Shown: positions 56,860 through 64,000 of the stretch, in pieces
Layout of the letters: each line of letters begins with the position of its first letter
Numbering within the stretch: position 1 is the stretch's first letter
NCBI RefSeq assembly: GCF_023712105.1
Contig: NZ_JAMLJI010000003.1
Span: 1 to 64,000, forward strand
Length of the DNA: 64,000 bases
Reading direction: 5' to 3'
From: Larsenimonas suaedae
GTDB taxonomy: Bacteria > Pseudomonadota > Gammaproteobacteria > Pseudomonadales > Halomonadaceae
Notes under the pieces: generated by a model
Told to the model about the DNA's origin: nothing
What the model saw: only the letters and a program-made list of their open reading frames with translations
Database searches by the model: none
Position numbers and translations under genes: made by a program

Positions 56860-58008
56860 TTATAAGCTGTCGTCCACCCATTGAAACCCGAGCGCACGAA
56901 TCGAGTCCGCCTGCTCACGCGACCCATAGGCAACGGTAGACCCGAACTCCCGGCGCTCTGGATACTCCTTGCGGTAGCGATCAAAGCCTGTAGCCACACC
57001 AAGGCGTCGGCAGTAGCGGTCAAAAAGATCCGCATCCCGGCGCACATCAAAGATGGCGTGTGAAAGCGCCTGCCATAGCCTCTGGGGCGACGCCTCAGCC
57101 TGCCCGACACCCAGAGTGGCCACCACGGGGGGCGCCAGTACATCGGCAAGCTCGACCTCGGCCGTGACACCCGCCCACTCCGTAAACGCTTCATACAGCA
57201 TCATCGTGCCACGAAGACGGCCTTCGAGGCTGTAGCCCGCGATGTGCGGCGTGGCCAGATCGACCCGTTGACGCAGGGCGTCATCGATATCTGGCTCGTT
57301 TTCCCACACATCCAGCATGACCGTTAGATCTCCCGCGCGCTCAAGACGCGCACCAAGCGCGGCCGTATCGATGCAACTGCCCCGCCCTGCGTTCAAAAGC
57401 CAGGTTCCAGGCGAAAGTGCCTCGATGCGCGCCGCGCCCAGCAGATGATGGGTCGGATGGGCACCGTCACGAACGAGTGGCATATGACAGCAAATCACCG
57501 AGCAGCGCGCCAAAAGCTCATCAAGCGTCACAAAGTGTTCCGTATCGCCTTCCCGCTCGGCCCTGGGCGGGTCGCAAGCCAATACGGAAAGCCCAAGCGC
57601 TTCAAGGCGCGCCACCAGCCGCCCACCAACCTGCCCGGCGCCGACCACCCCGATGGTCTTATCGCTGATCTGACACTGCTCGCGCTGACACGCAAGCAAC
57701 AGACTCGAGAGCACGTAGTCCACCACACCTTCCGCGTTGCAGCCCGGCGCGTGCACCGCAGGGATACCGGCGGCGCGCAAGCCCTCGAGGTCGAGATGGT
57801 CGGTGCCTATCGTGGCCGAACCGACAAACCGAACCGGCGTCCCCTCAAGCAGCGCCGGGTCGACCTGCGTCACCGAACGCACCAGCAGCACATCGGCGTG
57901 TAAAAGCTGGTCTCGGCTCACGTGGCGGCCATCCACACGAGTCACATGACCATGGCGCCCGAAGGTCGCTTCGATGCCGGGCATGTTCTGATCGGCGATG
58001 ATGTTCAT
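56860..58008 (-). CDS. pdxB: 4-phosphoerythronate dehydrogenase
   Basis: PdxB (382 residues) oxidises 4-phosphoerythronate in the DXP-dependent pyridoxal phosphate pathway. It is a D-2-hydroxyacid dehydrogenase with GVVGAGQVGGRL for NAD and catalytic Arg (LLNAGRGS), Glu (DVWENEPD) and His (ATPHIAGYS). The C-terminal PdxB dimerisation domain follows (FDRYRKEYPERREF). I chose the ATG at 58008 for its AAGGA site and the conserved start MNIIADQNMPG. Confidence 0.94.
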   Translation of the reverse strand: MNIIADQNMPGIEATFGRHGHVTRVDGRHVSRDQLLHADVLLVRSVTQVDPALLEGTPVRFVGSATIGTDHLDLEGLRAAGIPAVHAPGCNAEGVVDYVLSSLLLACQREQCQISDKTIGVVGAGQVGGRLVARLEALGLSVLACDPPRAEREGDTEHFVTLDELLARCSVICCHMPLVRDGAHPTHHLLGAARIEALSPGTWLLNAGRGSCIDTAALGARLERAGDLTVMLDVWENEPDIDDALRQRVDLATPHIAGYSLEGRLRGTMMLYEAFTEWAGVTAEVELADVLAPPVVATLGVGQAEASPQRLWQALSHAIFDVRRDADLFDRYCRRLGVATGFDRYRKEYPERREFGSTVAYGSREQADSIRALGFQWVDDSL

Positions 58009-58155
58009 GGGGTTATCCTTTGCATGCGCAGGCTTGAATCGGTGTGCCGGCAGCTCAGGGTTTAGAGTGGCCGACAATGAAGTTACAATTCAGACGGTTA
58101 TAATCAAAACGACGATGGCGACCCGCTGACGGCCCGCCCCTGTGGAGTGACTTGG

Positions 58156-58434
58156 GTGATTATTCGCTGGGAAAATGAACATGACTACGTGCTGGTGCAT
58201 GTCCATCAGGACATGTTCGGCGACTGGATCGTCACCCGCGCCTGGGGCCAGATCGGCACGCAGTTCGGCGGCCTGAAGCATATGCTCGCCGACGGCTACG
58301 ACCAGGCCATGCTGTGGGTGGAAGACATCGATCATATTCAGCTGTCGCGCCACTTCAAGAAGGTCCTGGAAACCCAGGACCACACGCCGGAAGCGCAGGA
58401 CGCCATGCGTCAGCTCTCACTGCTCGACCCGTGA
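58156..58434 (+). CDS. Single WGR-like domain protein
   Basis: This 92-residue small protein has a body (IIRWENEHDYVLVHV, DWIVTRAWGQIGTQFGG, ADGYDQAMLWVE) resembling a WGR domain, a fold that contacts nucleic acids in PARP and MolR-type proteins, with the core WGR reading WGQ. A GTG at 58156 has GGAG 8 bases upstream; a GTG 9 bases earlier is possible. Its 3' end overlaps the end of the converging rlmKL gene by 25 bases. The function is unknown. Confidence 0.72.
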   Translation: MIIRWENEHDYVLVHVHQDMFGDWIVTRAWGQIGTQFGGLKHMLADGYDQAMLWVEDIDHIQLSRHFKKVLETQDHTPEAQDAMRQLSLLDP

Positions 58435-60596
58435 CGAATGAAGAACACGTGATGAATGTTCGGCCGGCGCTTGAAGTCCGGGTCGAGCATCGAGGCCCCA
58501 CCGGGCGTCACCGAGTACTGCCGCTCAATGGCTTCATCGAGCTTGAAGCGGCGAAGATTGTTTGAAAACAGCAGCACCCCGCCCGGCGCCAGCCGCGCCA
58601 TCGCCCGCTTGATCAGTTCACCATGATCGCGCTGAATATCGAGCACCCCGGCCATTTTCTTGGAATTCGAAAACGTCGGCGGATCCATGAAGATCACATC
58701 GAATTGAGCCCGGGCACTTGAGAGCCACTCGAAGCAGTCAGCGCGCTCGAGCACGTGGCGCCTCAAATCCAATCGGTTCAGACGGTAGTTCTCTTCCGCC
58801 CAACTCAGGTAGGTATTGGACATGTCGACGCTGACCGACGACCGGGCACCGCCGAGAGCAGCATGCACCGTCGCGGTGGCCGTATAGCAGAACAGGTTCA
58901 ACACGCGCGCGCCGTCGGCGTGCTCGCGCAGCCAGCGTCTGGCCGGACGGTGATCCAGGAAAAGCCCTGTATCCAGAAAGTCCTTCAAGTTGAGCTTGAA
59001 TCGCGCGGGGCCTTCGGTTGCGATCACGCTGTGACGGCTTTTTCCCTGACGCTCATACTGCTCGCGGCCTTTCTGGGGTTTGCGGGTCTTCAAGTGGACG
59101 TTTTCAGGCGCCACCTCGAGTACCTGCGTCACGGCGCTGACGGCGTCCAGCAACCGGCGCTCGGCCTGAGCCGCATCAATGCTCTTGGGCGGGGCGTACT
59201 CCTGGATGTGCACGTGATCGCCGTAGATATCCACGGCCACCGCGAATTCGGGCATATCGGCGTCATACAGCCGGTAGCAGCCGATCTCCTTCGTGCGAAC
59301 CCACTTCGAGAGCTGCTTGCGATTCTTGATCAGCCGATTGGCAAACATCTGCGCCTGCTCGCTCAGGCGCAGGCGGGGCGTCTCGGCTTTTTGAGCCGCG
59401 CCGTCCGTCTGGACAGGCTGCGGGCGCACGGAGCACAGAAGCAGCTTGCACTCGAGCGCGCCGTTTCGAAAGCTGTAGCGCTTGTCGGCCTTGAGCCCCA
59501 TGCGGTGGCCAAGCTCGGGGTTGCCGGTAAAGACCGCCAGCTGCCAGTGCTCTCCGAGCGCCTTGGCCAACTGCCCCAGTGTTTCATACAGCGGAATCAG
59601 TTCGGGCACGTCACCGATACGCTCGCCGTAAGGCGGGTTGGTCATTATCCAGCCACTGCGTTCCTCGAGCCGATCCGGTGTCCACTCGGCAAGCGCACCG
59701 CGCTCGAACGTTACCAGGTGACTGACCCCGGCGCGCTTGGCGTTTGTACGGGCGGCCTCGACCGCACGAGGATCGCGATCAGCGCCGTGCAGCGTGAATC
59801 GGGCGCGCTTTAAATTACGCGAGGTGCTGGCCCGCGTTTCAGTCACGATCTCGGTCCAGAGCGCCGCGTCATGGCCTGCCCACTCGAGACAGCCAAACCG
59901 CTCCCGAAACGCGTTGGGGGCGGCTCGGGCCGCCATCAGCGCAGCCTCGATCACCAGCGTCCCCGAACCACACAGCGGGTCGAGCAAGGTGTCTTCCTCG
60001 CTCCGCGTCGGCCAGCCCGCCCGCACCAGAAGCGCTGCGGCCAGATTTTCCTTGAGCGGGGCCTGGCCGCCATCAAGCCGGTAGCCGCGAAGGTGCAGGC
60101 TGTCTCCGGCCATATCGAGGCCGATCATCAAACGCTCGCGATGAAAATGGGCGTAGATTCGGCTGTCGGCATGCTTGGGATCGACCTCAAGGCGCTCGTC
60201 GAAATGCGCGCTCCAGCGGTCATTGACGCCGTCCTTGATCTTTTGTGCGCCGAACATGGTGTGTCGAACTTCATCACTCTTGCCATGAAAATCGACGCGA
60301 ATGCGCCGCCCGGGCAGCAGGACGTTTTCCCATGGAATCTGACGGCTGAGCGCTGTCAGGTCATCGCCGGTCACGGCGTCGCCATGGGCAAGCACCAAAA
60401 TGATTCGATTGGCCAGGTACGAGCCGAGCAGCGCCTTGTAGAGCGTTGCCTGCGCCATCTGGGCAAAGACCGCCGCAGGCGCTGTACGCTCAACGGTTGC
60501 GCCCAATGCGGTCAGTTCATCGGACAGCAGTGATTCCAACCCCCAGGGGCAGGTCACGCAGTAAGTGTTAGAGTCGATCGAGGCGTCTGATGTCAT
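58410..60596 (-). CDS. rlmL: Bifunctional 23S rRNA methyltransferase RlmKL
   Basis: This 728-residue two-enzyme fusion methylates G2445 (N2, RlmL half) and G2069 (N7, RlmK half) of 23S rRNA. A THUMP domain (about 10-150) precedes the RlmL methyltransferase (LLDPLCGSGTLVIEAA, MTNPPYGERI). The RlmK half has VLNLFCYTATATVHAALGGA and IFMDPPTFSNSKKM. Both catalytic motifs are intact. It stands alone, with rmf diverging on the far side. Confidence 0.94.
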   Translation of the reverse strand: MTSDASIDSNTYCVTCPWGLESLLSDELTALGATVERTAPAAVFAQMAQATLYKALLGSYLANRIILVLAHGDAVTGDDLTALSRQIPWENVLLPGRRIRVDFHGKSDEVRHTMFGAQKIKDGVNDRWSAHFDERLEVDPKHADSRIYAHFHRERLMIGLDMAGDSLHLRGYRLDGGQAPLKENLAAALLVRAGWPTRSEEDTLLDPLCGSGTLVIEAALMAARAAPNAFRERFGCLEWAGHDAALWTEIVTETRASTSRNLKRARFTLHGADRDPRAVEAARTNAKRAGVSHLVTFERGALAEWTPDRLEERSGWIMTNPPYGERIGDVPELIPLYETLGQLAKALGEHWQLAVFTGNPELGHRMGLKADKRYSFRNGALECKLLLCSVRPQPVQTDGAAQKAETPRLRLSEQAQMFANRLIKNRKQLSKWVRTKEIGCYRLYDADMPEFAVAVDIYGDHVHIQEYAPPKSIDAAQAERRLLDAVSAVTQVLEVAPENVHLKTRKPQKGREQYERQGKSRHSVIATEGPARFKLNLKDFLDTGLFLDHRPARRWLREHADGARVLNLFCYTATATVHAALGGARSSVSVDMSNTYLSWAEENYRLNRLDLRRHVLERADCFEWLSSARAQFDVIFMDPPTFSNSKKMAGVLDIQRDHGELIKRAMARLAPGGVLLFSNNLRRFKLDEAIERQYSVTPGGASMLDPDFKRRPNIHHVFFIRHGSSSES

Positions 60597-60765
60597 GGTG
60601 CTAAGTTACCGGCTAAGAAAGGGTTTATCGATGTCGACCGCACGTATATTACAAAAAGAAGTAAACGGGCATATTCATATGACAATTTAATGTTCGACAC
60701 TGGTTATCATTTTCGCTAAAGATGAAAGAGGTAGCTACCCAAACGCAAGTCGCGACGAACCACGC

Positions 60766-60783
60766 GATCGCCCCGAGGCGATC
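60766..60783 (+). promoter_or_regulatory. Hairpin in the rmf 5' leader
   Basis: GATCGCC (60766-60772), loop CCGA and GGCGATC (60777-60783) form a perfect 7-bp stem 30 bases before the rmf ATG. It may stabilise the mRNA or limit translation. Confidence 0.4.
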
Positions 60784-60812
60784 ACTTTCTTGGTGACACA
60801 AGAGGTTATCCG

Positions 60813-61019
60813 ATGAAACGTCAGAAACGAGATCGGCTACAGCGTGCTTTTTTCCAGGGCTACAAGGTCGGTGTGACCGGACGGTCTAAAGATTATTGCC
60901 CGAGCCAGGACGTCAACATTCGCGAGCAGTGGATGAGCGGTTGGCGTGAGGGCCGAGGTGACCAGTGGTCCGGCATGACCGGTATTTCCGGTATTCATAA
61001 AACCCCGATGGCGTATTGA
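60813..61019 (+). CDS. rmf: Ribosome modulation factor
   Basis: Rmf (68 residues) pairs 70S ribosomes into inactive 100S dimers in stationary phase. The family core is complete: MKRQKRDRLQRAFFQGYK, then GRSKDYCP, REQWMSGWREGR. AAGAGG precedes the ATG. It lies alone behind a 216-base AT-rich upstream region with a hairpin leader and ends at its own terminator. Confidence 0.95.
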   Translation: MKRQKRDRLQRAFFQGYKVGVTGRSKDYCPSQDVNIREQWMSGWREGRGDQWSGMTGISGIHKTPMAY

Positions 61020-61068
61020 TTCCCTGAACCTCTACTCGTACACCGGCACGCAAGTGAACGCCAAACAA

Positions 61069-61096
61069 GGGTCCGCCTGTCAGCGGGCCCTTTCTT
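61069..61096 (+). terminator. Terminator of rmf
   Basis: GGGTCCGC (61069-61076) pairs with GCGGGCCC (61083-61090, one G-T pair) and is followed by TTTCTTG. Confidence 0.75.
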
Positions 61097-61167
61097 GTTG
61101 AGTGCACTTGCAAAGCGTTAAGCGCACTTGCACAGCACGGCCTGACCTGCGTCATTAATCGCGCTGA

Positions 61168-62181
61168 TCACTCACCCAGTGCGCGACGACACTCTCCAAC
61201 CAGCTCCGGCCCACGATAGATCAACCCCGAATAAAGCTGGACGAGATCGGCCCCGGCCCGACGCTTTTCGAGCGCGTCTGCGCCTGAGAGAATCCCGCCC
61301 ACACCGATGATCGGCATGTCAGGCAACTCCGAGCGAAATCGTTCAATGATCCGCGTTGATGCTTCGCGCACCGGAGCACCAGACAGCCCACCCTGCTCAC
61401 TGCCGTGCTCAAGCGTTGCCACCGTGCTTTTATCGACGGTGGTATTGGTCGCGATCAACCCATCGATCGCCTGCGCCTTGAGACACTGTGCAACCAGTAC
61501 CACTTCCTCATCAGTCATGTCCGGCGCGATCTTGACCACCAGCGGTACTCGTCGGCCGGCCGCCTGGTCCAGTCGAGTGCACTGCTCGCGCAGCTGACCC
61601 AGCAAGCGGTCCAGATGATCGCCGAACTGAAGCGTTCGAAGCCCGGGCGTATTGGGCGATGAGATATTGACCGTAACGTAGTCGGCACTGCCATGAACCG
61701 CGTTCAAGGCGGTCAAATAATCGTGGACAGCGTCCTCGACCTCGGTGGTGAGGTTCTTGCCGATGTTGATGCCGATGACGCCGTCGTAGCGGCTGGCATC
61801 GACCTGGCGCACCAGATGCGCAACGCCTGCGTTATTGAACCCCATTCGATTGATGATCGCCTGACGCTCTGGCAACCGAAACAGTCGGGGTTTCGGGTTA
61901 CCCGCCTGCGGTCTGGGCGTCACCGTGCCAACTTCAACGAACCCGAAGCCGAGCGCGCCGAGACCATCCAGATGATCGGCATTCTTGTCGAGGCCAGCGG
62001 CCAGCCCGACTCGGTTCGGAAAGCGCAGTCCCATGAGTTCGACCGGCGCACCGTCAGATTCGACGCCTGCCAGACGGTGACTCATGTTGAAACGATGCGC
62101 CTGATCGAGCATCGACAGGGTCAGACCGTGCGCGACTTCAGGGTCCAGACGAAATAGCCAGGGGCGTGCCAGCGAATACAT
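61168..62181 (-). CDS. pyrD: Dihydroorotate dehydrogenase (quinone)
   Basis: PyrD (337 residues) is a class 2, membrane-associated enzyme that oxidises dihydroorotate with ubiquinone in pyrimidine synthesis. The N-terminal quinone-access helices (MYSLARPWLFRLDPEVAH) precede the barrel with GLAAGLDKNAD, the catalytic serine in NISSPNTPGLRTLQ, and FMN motifs NTTVDKS and GVGGILSGADAL. The ATG at 62181 aligns with the E. coli start; a TTG at 62202 is an upstream alternative. Confidence 0.95.
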   Translation of the reverse strand: MYSLARPWLFRLDPEVAHGLTLSMLDQAHRFNMSHRLAGVESDGAPVELMGLRFPNRVGLAAGLDKNADHLDGLGALGFGFVEVGTVTPRPQAGNPKPRLFRLPERQAIINRMGFNNAGVAHLVRQVDASRYDGVIGINIGKNLTTEVEDAVHDYLTALNAVHGSADYVTVNISSPNTPGLRTLQFGDHLDRLLGQLREQCTRLDQAAGRRVPLVVKIAPDMTDEEVVLVAQCLKAQAIDGLIATNTTVDKSTVATLEHGSEQGGLSGAPVREASTRIIERFRSELPDMPIIGVGGILSGADALEKRRAGADLVQLYSGLIYRGPELVGECRRALGE

Positions 62182-62272
62182 GGCGGGAAACTCTCGGTTC
62201 AATGAACGAGCGCTGGAGTATACGGGGCCGAACGCCCGACGTCATCATCGAGCCGGCCCCGGGTACGCCCTG

Positions 62273-63298
62273 TCAGGACGCGTCTTGTTGACGAATGCGC
62301 AAGGTGAAGGAGTTGGTGCCGGAGTGCGCCGAGCCGTACTTCTGACCCTCGACGTGAACGGTATAGACACCGGGCTCGAGACGGGTCGTCAGATCGAAAT
62401 CGCCATCGCCCCCGGTGCCGGCATCCTCGGCCACCACGCGACCGTTTTGGTCGAGCAGACGCACCTTGAGGCGGTAAGTGCCACGGTAACCGCCGAACGT
62501 GGCGCTTTCGACGTGCACCTGACCGGCCTTGACGACTTCGAACTTGAGCACATCGCCGTTGGTTCGAATCGGCACTTCGCGAACGATGGTGCGCTGCGCG
62601 GGCTCTGCCTCGGCATTCGCAGGCTGCGCACCTTCTGACTGAACAGGGGCGCTCGCGCGCTCGCGCTCGACGGAGGCGGCCTCGGGGGCACTTGCTGACG
62701 GCGCGCCCGCCTCACCAGAGCGTTCAGACACCGAACTGGAAGACGCCACGGCCGCAGACGAAGCCGCTGTAGCCGCCGGCGCCAGACGCGCGACCCGGTT
62801 ACTGTCGGAAAGCCCCTGAGTGCGCCCGTCGTTTGACGCCATGTTGCGGACCCACACCGTGACCGACTGATTGCCATCACGGGCAGGGCTGAAGCGCTGG
62901 CCGGTAACCGTGACGGTATATTTACCGGGCGTCAGATGATGCGCGATGTCGAAACCACTCGAGTCATCGGAGCCCTCATCGCGTGCCAGCACATCGCCGT
63001 CTGCGTTCTTGAGCACCGCCGAAATACGGTAGTTGCCGCTTTCACCGGGGAAGCTTTGACTGCTGATTCGGTAGTCTCCGGCCTTGGCAACGTCGAAGTC
63101 GTGATCCACGGGGCGATCGCCCAGAAAGATGGTCTGACTCATGGCGTCACTGGACGGTTTCAAATAGCCCGAGACATCAACCTGACTCGCGGCATGCTCG
63201 GTTCGCTCAAGGGCCGGACTGTCGGCAAACACCGGTGTCGCCGCACTCAATACGCACATGCCGGCGCCCAGCATCCATGGAAAATAACGCACGTTCAT
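62273..63298 (-). CDS. Periplasmic protein with two PPC-like beta domains
   Basis: This 341-residue exported protein has a signal peptide at about 1-25 (ending VFA-DS). Two similar beta-sandwich domains resemble pre-peptidase C-terminal (PPC) domains: residues about 40-152 (FDVAKAGDYRISSQSF, LTPGKYTVTVTGQRFS) and about 240-338 (FEVVKAGQVHVESATF, LEPGVYTVHVEGQKYG). They are joined by a low-complexity Ala/Ser/Glu linker (about 170-235). No catalytic domain is present. PPC domains usually help secreted enzymes bind polymers or stay soluble; here the function is unknown. Confidence 0.75.
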   Translation of the reverse strand: MNVRYFPWMLGAGMCVLSAATPVFADSPALERTEHAASQVDVSGYLKPSSDAMSQTIFLGDRPVDHDFDVAKAGDYRISSQSFPGESGNYRISAVLKNADGDVLARDEGSDDSSGFDIAHHLTPGKYTVTVTGQRFSPARDGNQSVTVWVRNMASNDGRTQGLSDSNRVARLAPAATAASSAAVASSSSVSERSGEAGAPSASAPEAASVERERASAPVQSEGAQPANAEAEPAQRTIVREVPIRTNGDVLKFEVVKAGQVHVESATFGGYRGTYRLKVRLLDQNGRVVAEDAGTGGDGDFDLTTRLEPGVYTVHVEGQKYGSAHSGTNSFTLRIRQQDAS

Positions 63299-63368
63299 GA
63301 CTTCCTCACTGTTCGGGCCAAAGGGTTGGCGTTTTTATCGTACACCCGCAGATGACGCTGCCGACACC

Positions 63369-64000
63369 TTACTGGCCTCCCCCATCAAGCACAATGGCGT
63401 CGCCCACGTTGATCACATAACCCGCGCCGTGTTCAAGCACAGCATTTTCACCGAAAAAGGCCCCGGTCTGGTCGACGTTGCCCATTGTCGCGAGCGTCTT
63501 GAGTGGCTCCTTTCCAGCAACCACGCCGAGCGCCTGATCGACCGTTGTGATCTTGCAGCGCTTGCACGGCTTGCACAGCCTGAGAACGTACTGGCCGTGG
63601 CAGGCGGCAACGCCGGTCACGCCGTGTTCACTCCAGGCGGCCAGCTCATGACCCTTCAGCACGATGTTGGGCCGAAAGCGGTTCATCGAAAGGGGTGATT
63701 CTACGCCGATGCGCGCGTTGAGTGCCTCGAGCGAGGCCTCGAACGCCACCAGAAAGGGAAAGCCATCGGCAAACCCGGTACGGTGCACTTCGTCGGCTTT
63801 CAAAACATCGGGCTCAACCCGGCGCTGATTGTTCTCAGGCACCCGAATGAGCCTGAGCGCTTCCCCCTTGTGCGCCCCCAGCCGCTCGGTCAGCCAGCGC
63901 CCCACCTCATCGCCCTGGTCGATGCCCGTCACCCGCTCCTTGAAGAGCGTCGCCTCGACCGTTGGGCCATGGGCTGTCGTCGAAAGCTCAAACGTCTCGC
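63369..64000 (-). CDS. MOSC-domain protein (YcbX-like), 5' end outside the window
   Basis: At least 210 residues are visible; the frame is open through position 64000, so the start lies beyond the window. The visible part covers the end of the MOSC N-terminal beta-barrel (TVEATLFKERVTGIDQGDEV) and the MOSC domain (FPFLVAFEASLEALNARI, MNRFRPNIVL) with the conserved cysteine region LCKPCKRCKITTVD. YcbX-type proteins carry a molybdenum cofactor and reduce N-hydroxylated compounds. It ends without the ferredoxin domain found in E. coli YcbX. Confidence 0.85.
   Translation of the reverse strand, partial: ETFELSTTAHGPTVEATLFKERVTGIDQGDEVGRWLTERLGAHKGEALRLIRVPENNQRRVEPDVLKADEVHRTGFADGFPFLVAFEASLEALNARIGVESPLSMNRFRPNIVLKGHELAAWSEHGVTGVAACHGQYVLRLCKPCKRCKITTVDQALGVVAGKEPLKTLATMGNVDQTGAFFGENAVLEHGAGYVINVGDAIVLDGGGQ

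Noticed and set aside
58755-59813. 352-residue open frame on the plus strand
   Set aside because: Antisense shadow within rlmKL.

Overview
The window looks like an ordinary chromosomal stretch of a moderately GC-rich gammaproteobacterium, most plausibly a member of the Halomonadaceae. This is an inference from gene content and protein style (Rmf, RlmKL, HtpX, AlaA, quinone-type PyrD, YcgL/YcgN, QueF, homodimeric AceE). I see no prophage, insertion sequence, integron or CRISPR array. Genes are densely packed on both strands and mostly have clear Shine-Dalgarno sequences.

Layout. Positions 1-320 hold the leader and tandem promoters of an rRNA operon that runs leftwards out of the window. From 0.5 to 3.7 kb there is a GntR regulator, an alpha/beta hydrolase and PabB. 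From 3.8 to 6.8 kb lies a sulfur and redox block: cysH, cysB, a TauE-type exporter and trxA. From 6.9 to 10.5 kb are a PerM-type exporter and an mlaA operon with a PP2C phosphatase and a STAS protein. HrpA, FadD and CysK follow, then a von Willebrand A protein with a small membrane partner, and oligopeptidase B. From 22.0 to 27.2 kb a leftward block runs ffs (4.5S RNA), dnaX, ybaB, recR, rnd, ycgL, ycgN. From 27.3 to 31.3 kb are a two-component system overlapping a solute-binding protein, and TlyA. A large MscK/MscM channel follows, then a double-barrel phospholipase A with a YqjD/YqjE/YqjK-like trio. From 37.7 to 42.5 kb are a flavoprotein, Gnd, an acyltransferase and a GT14 glycosyltransferase. 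From 42.6 to 46.5 kb is an aceE gene with a tiny peripheral-subunit-binding-domain gene behind it and a divergent LysR gene. From 46.5 to 52.0 kb are a metal transporter with a DUF1007 partner, tRNA-Ser, and a yadG-yadH-queF-nitroreductase operon. From 52.3 to 52.8 kb is a (tRNA-Glu, tRNA-Gly)x3 array. The rest holds msrB, a YlqF-type GTPase, alaA, htpX, pdxB, a WGR-like mini-protein, rlmKL, rmf, pyrD, a two-domain PPC-like periplasmic protein and a MOSC protein cut by the window edge.

The most unusual items are: (1) one reading frame holding two complete outer-membrane phospholipase A barrels, each with the His-Ser-Asn active site; (2) a 66-residue protein that is essentially only the E1/E3-binding domain of AceF, directly behind aceE; (3) a PP2C phosphatase whose receiver domain has lost its phospho-acceptor, paired with a STAS antagonist behind mlaA; and (4) a solute-binding protein translationally coupled to a histidine kinase with no permease nearby.
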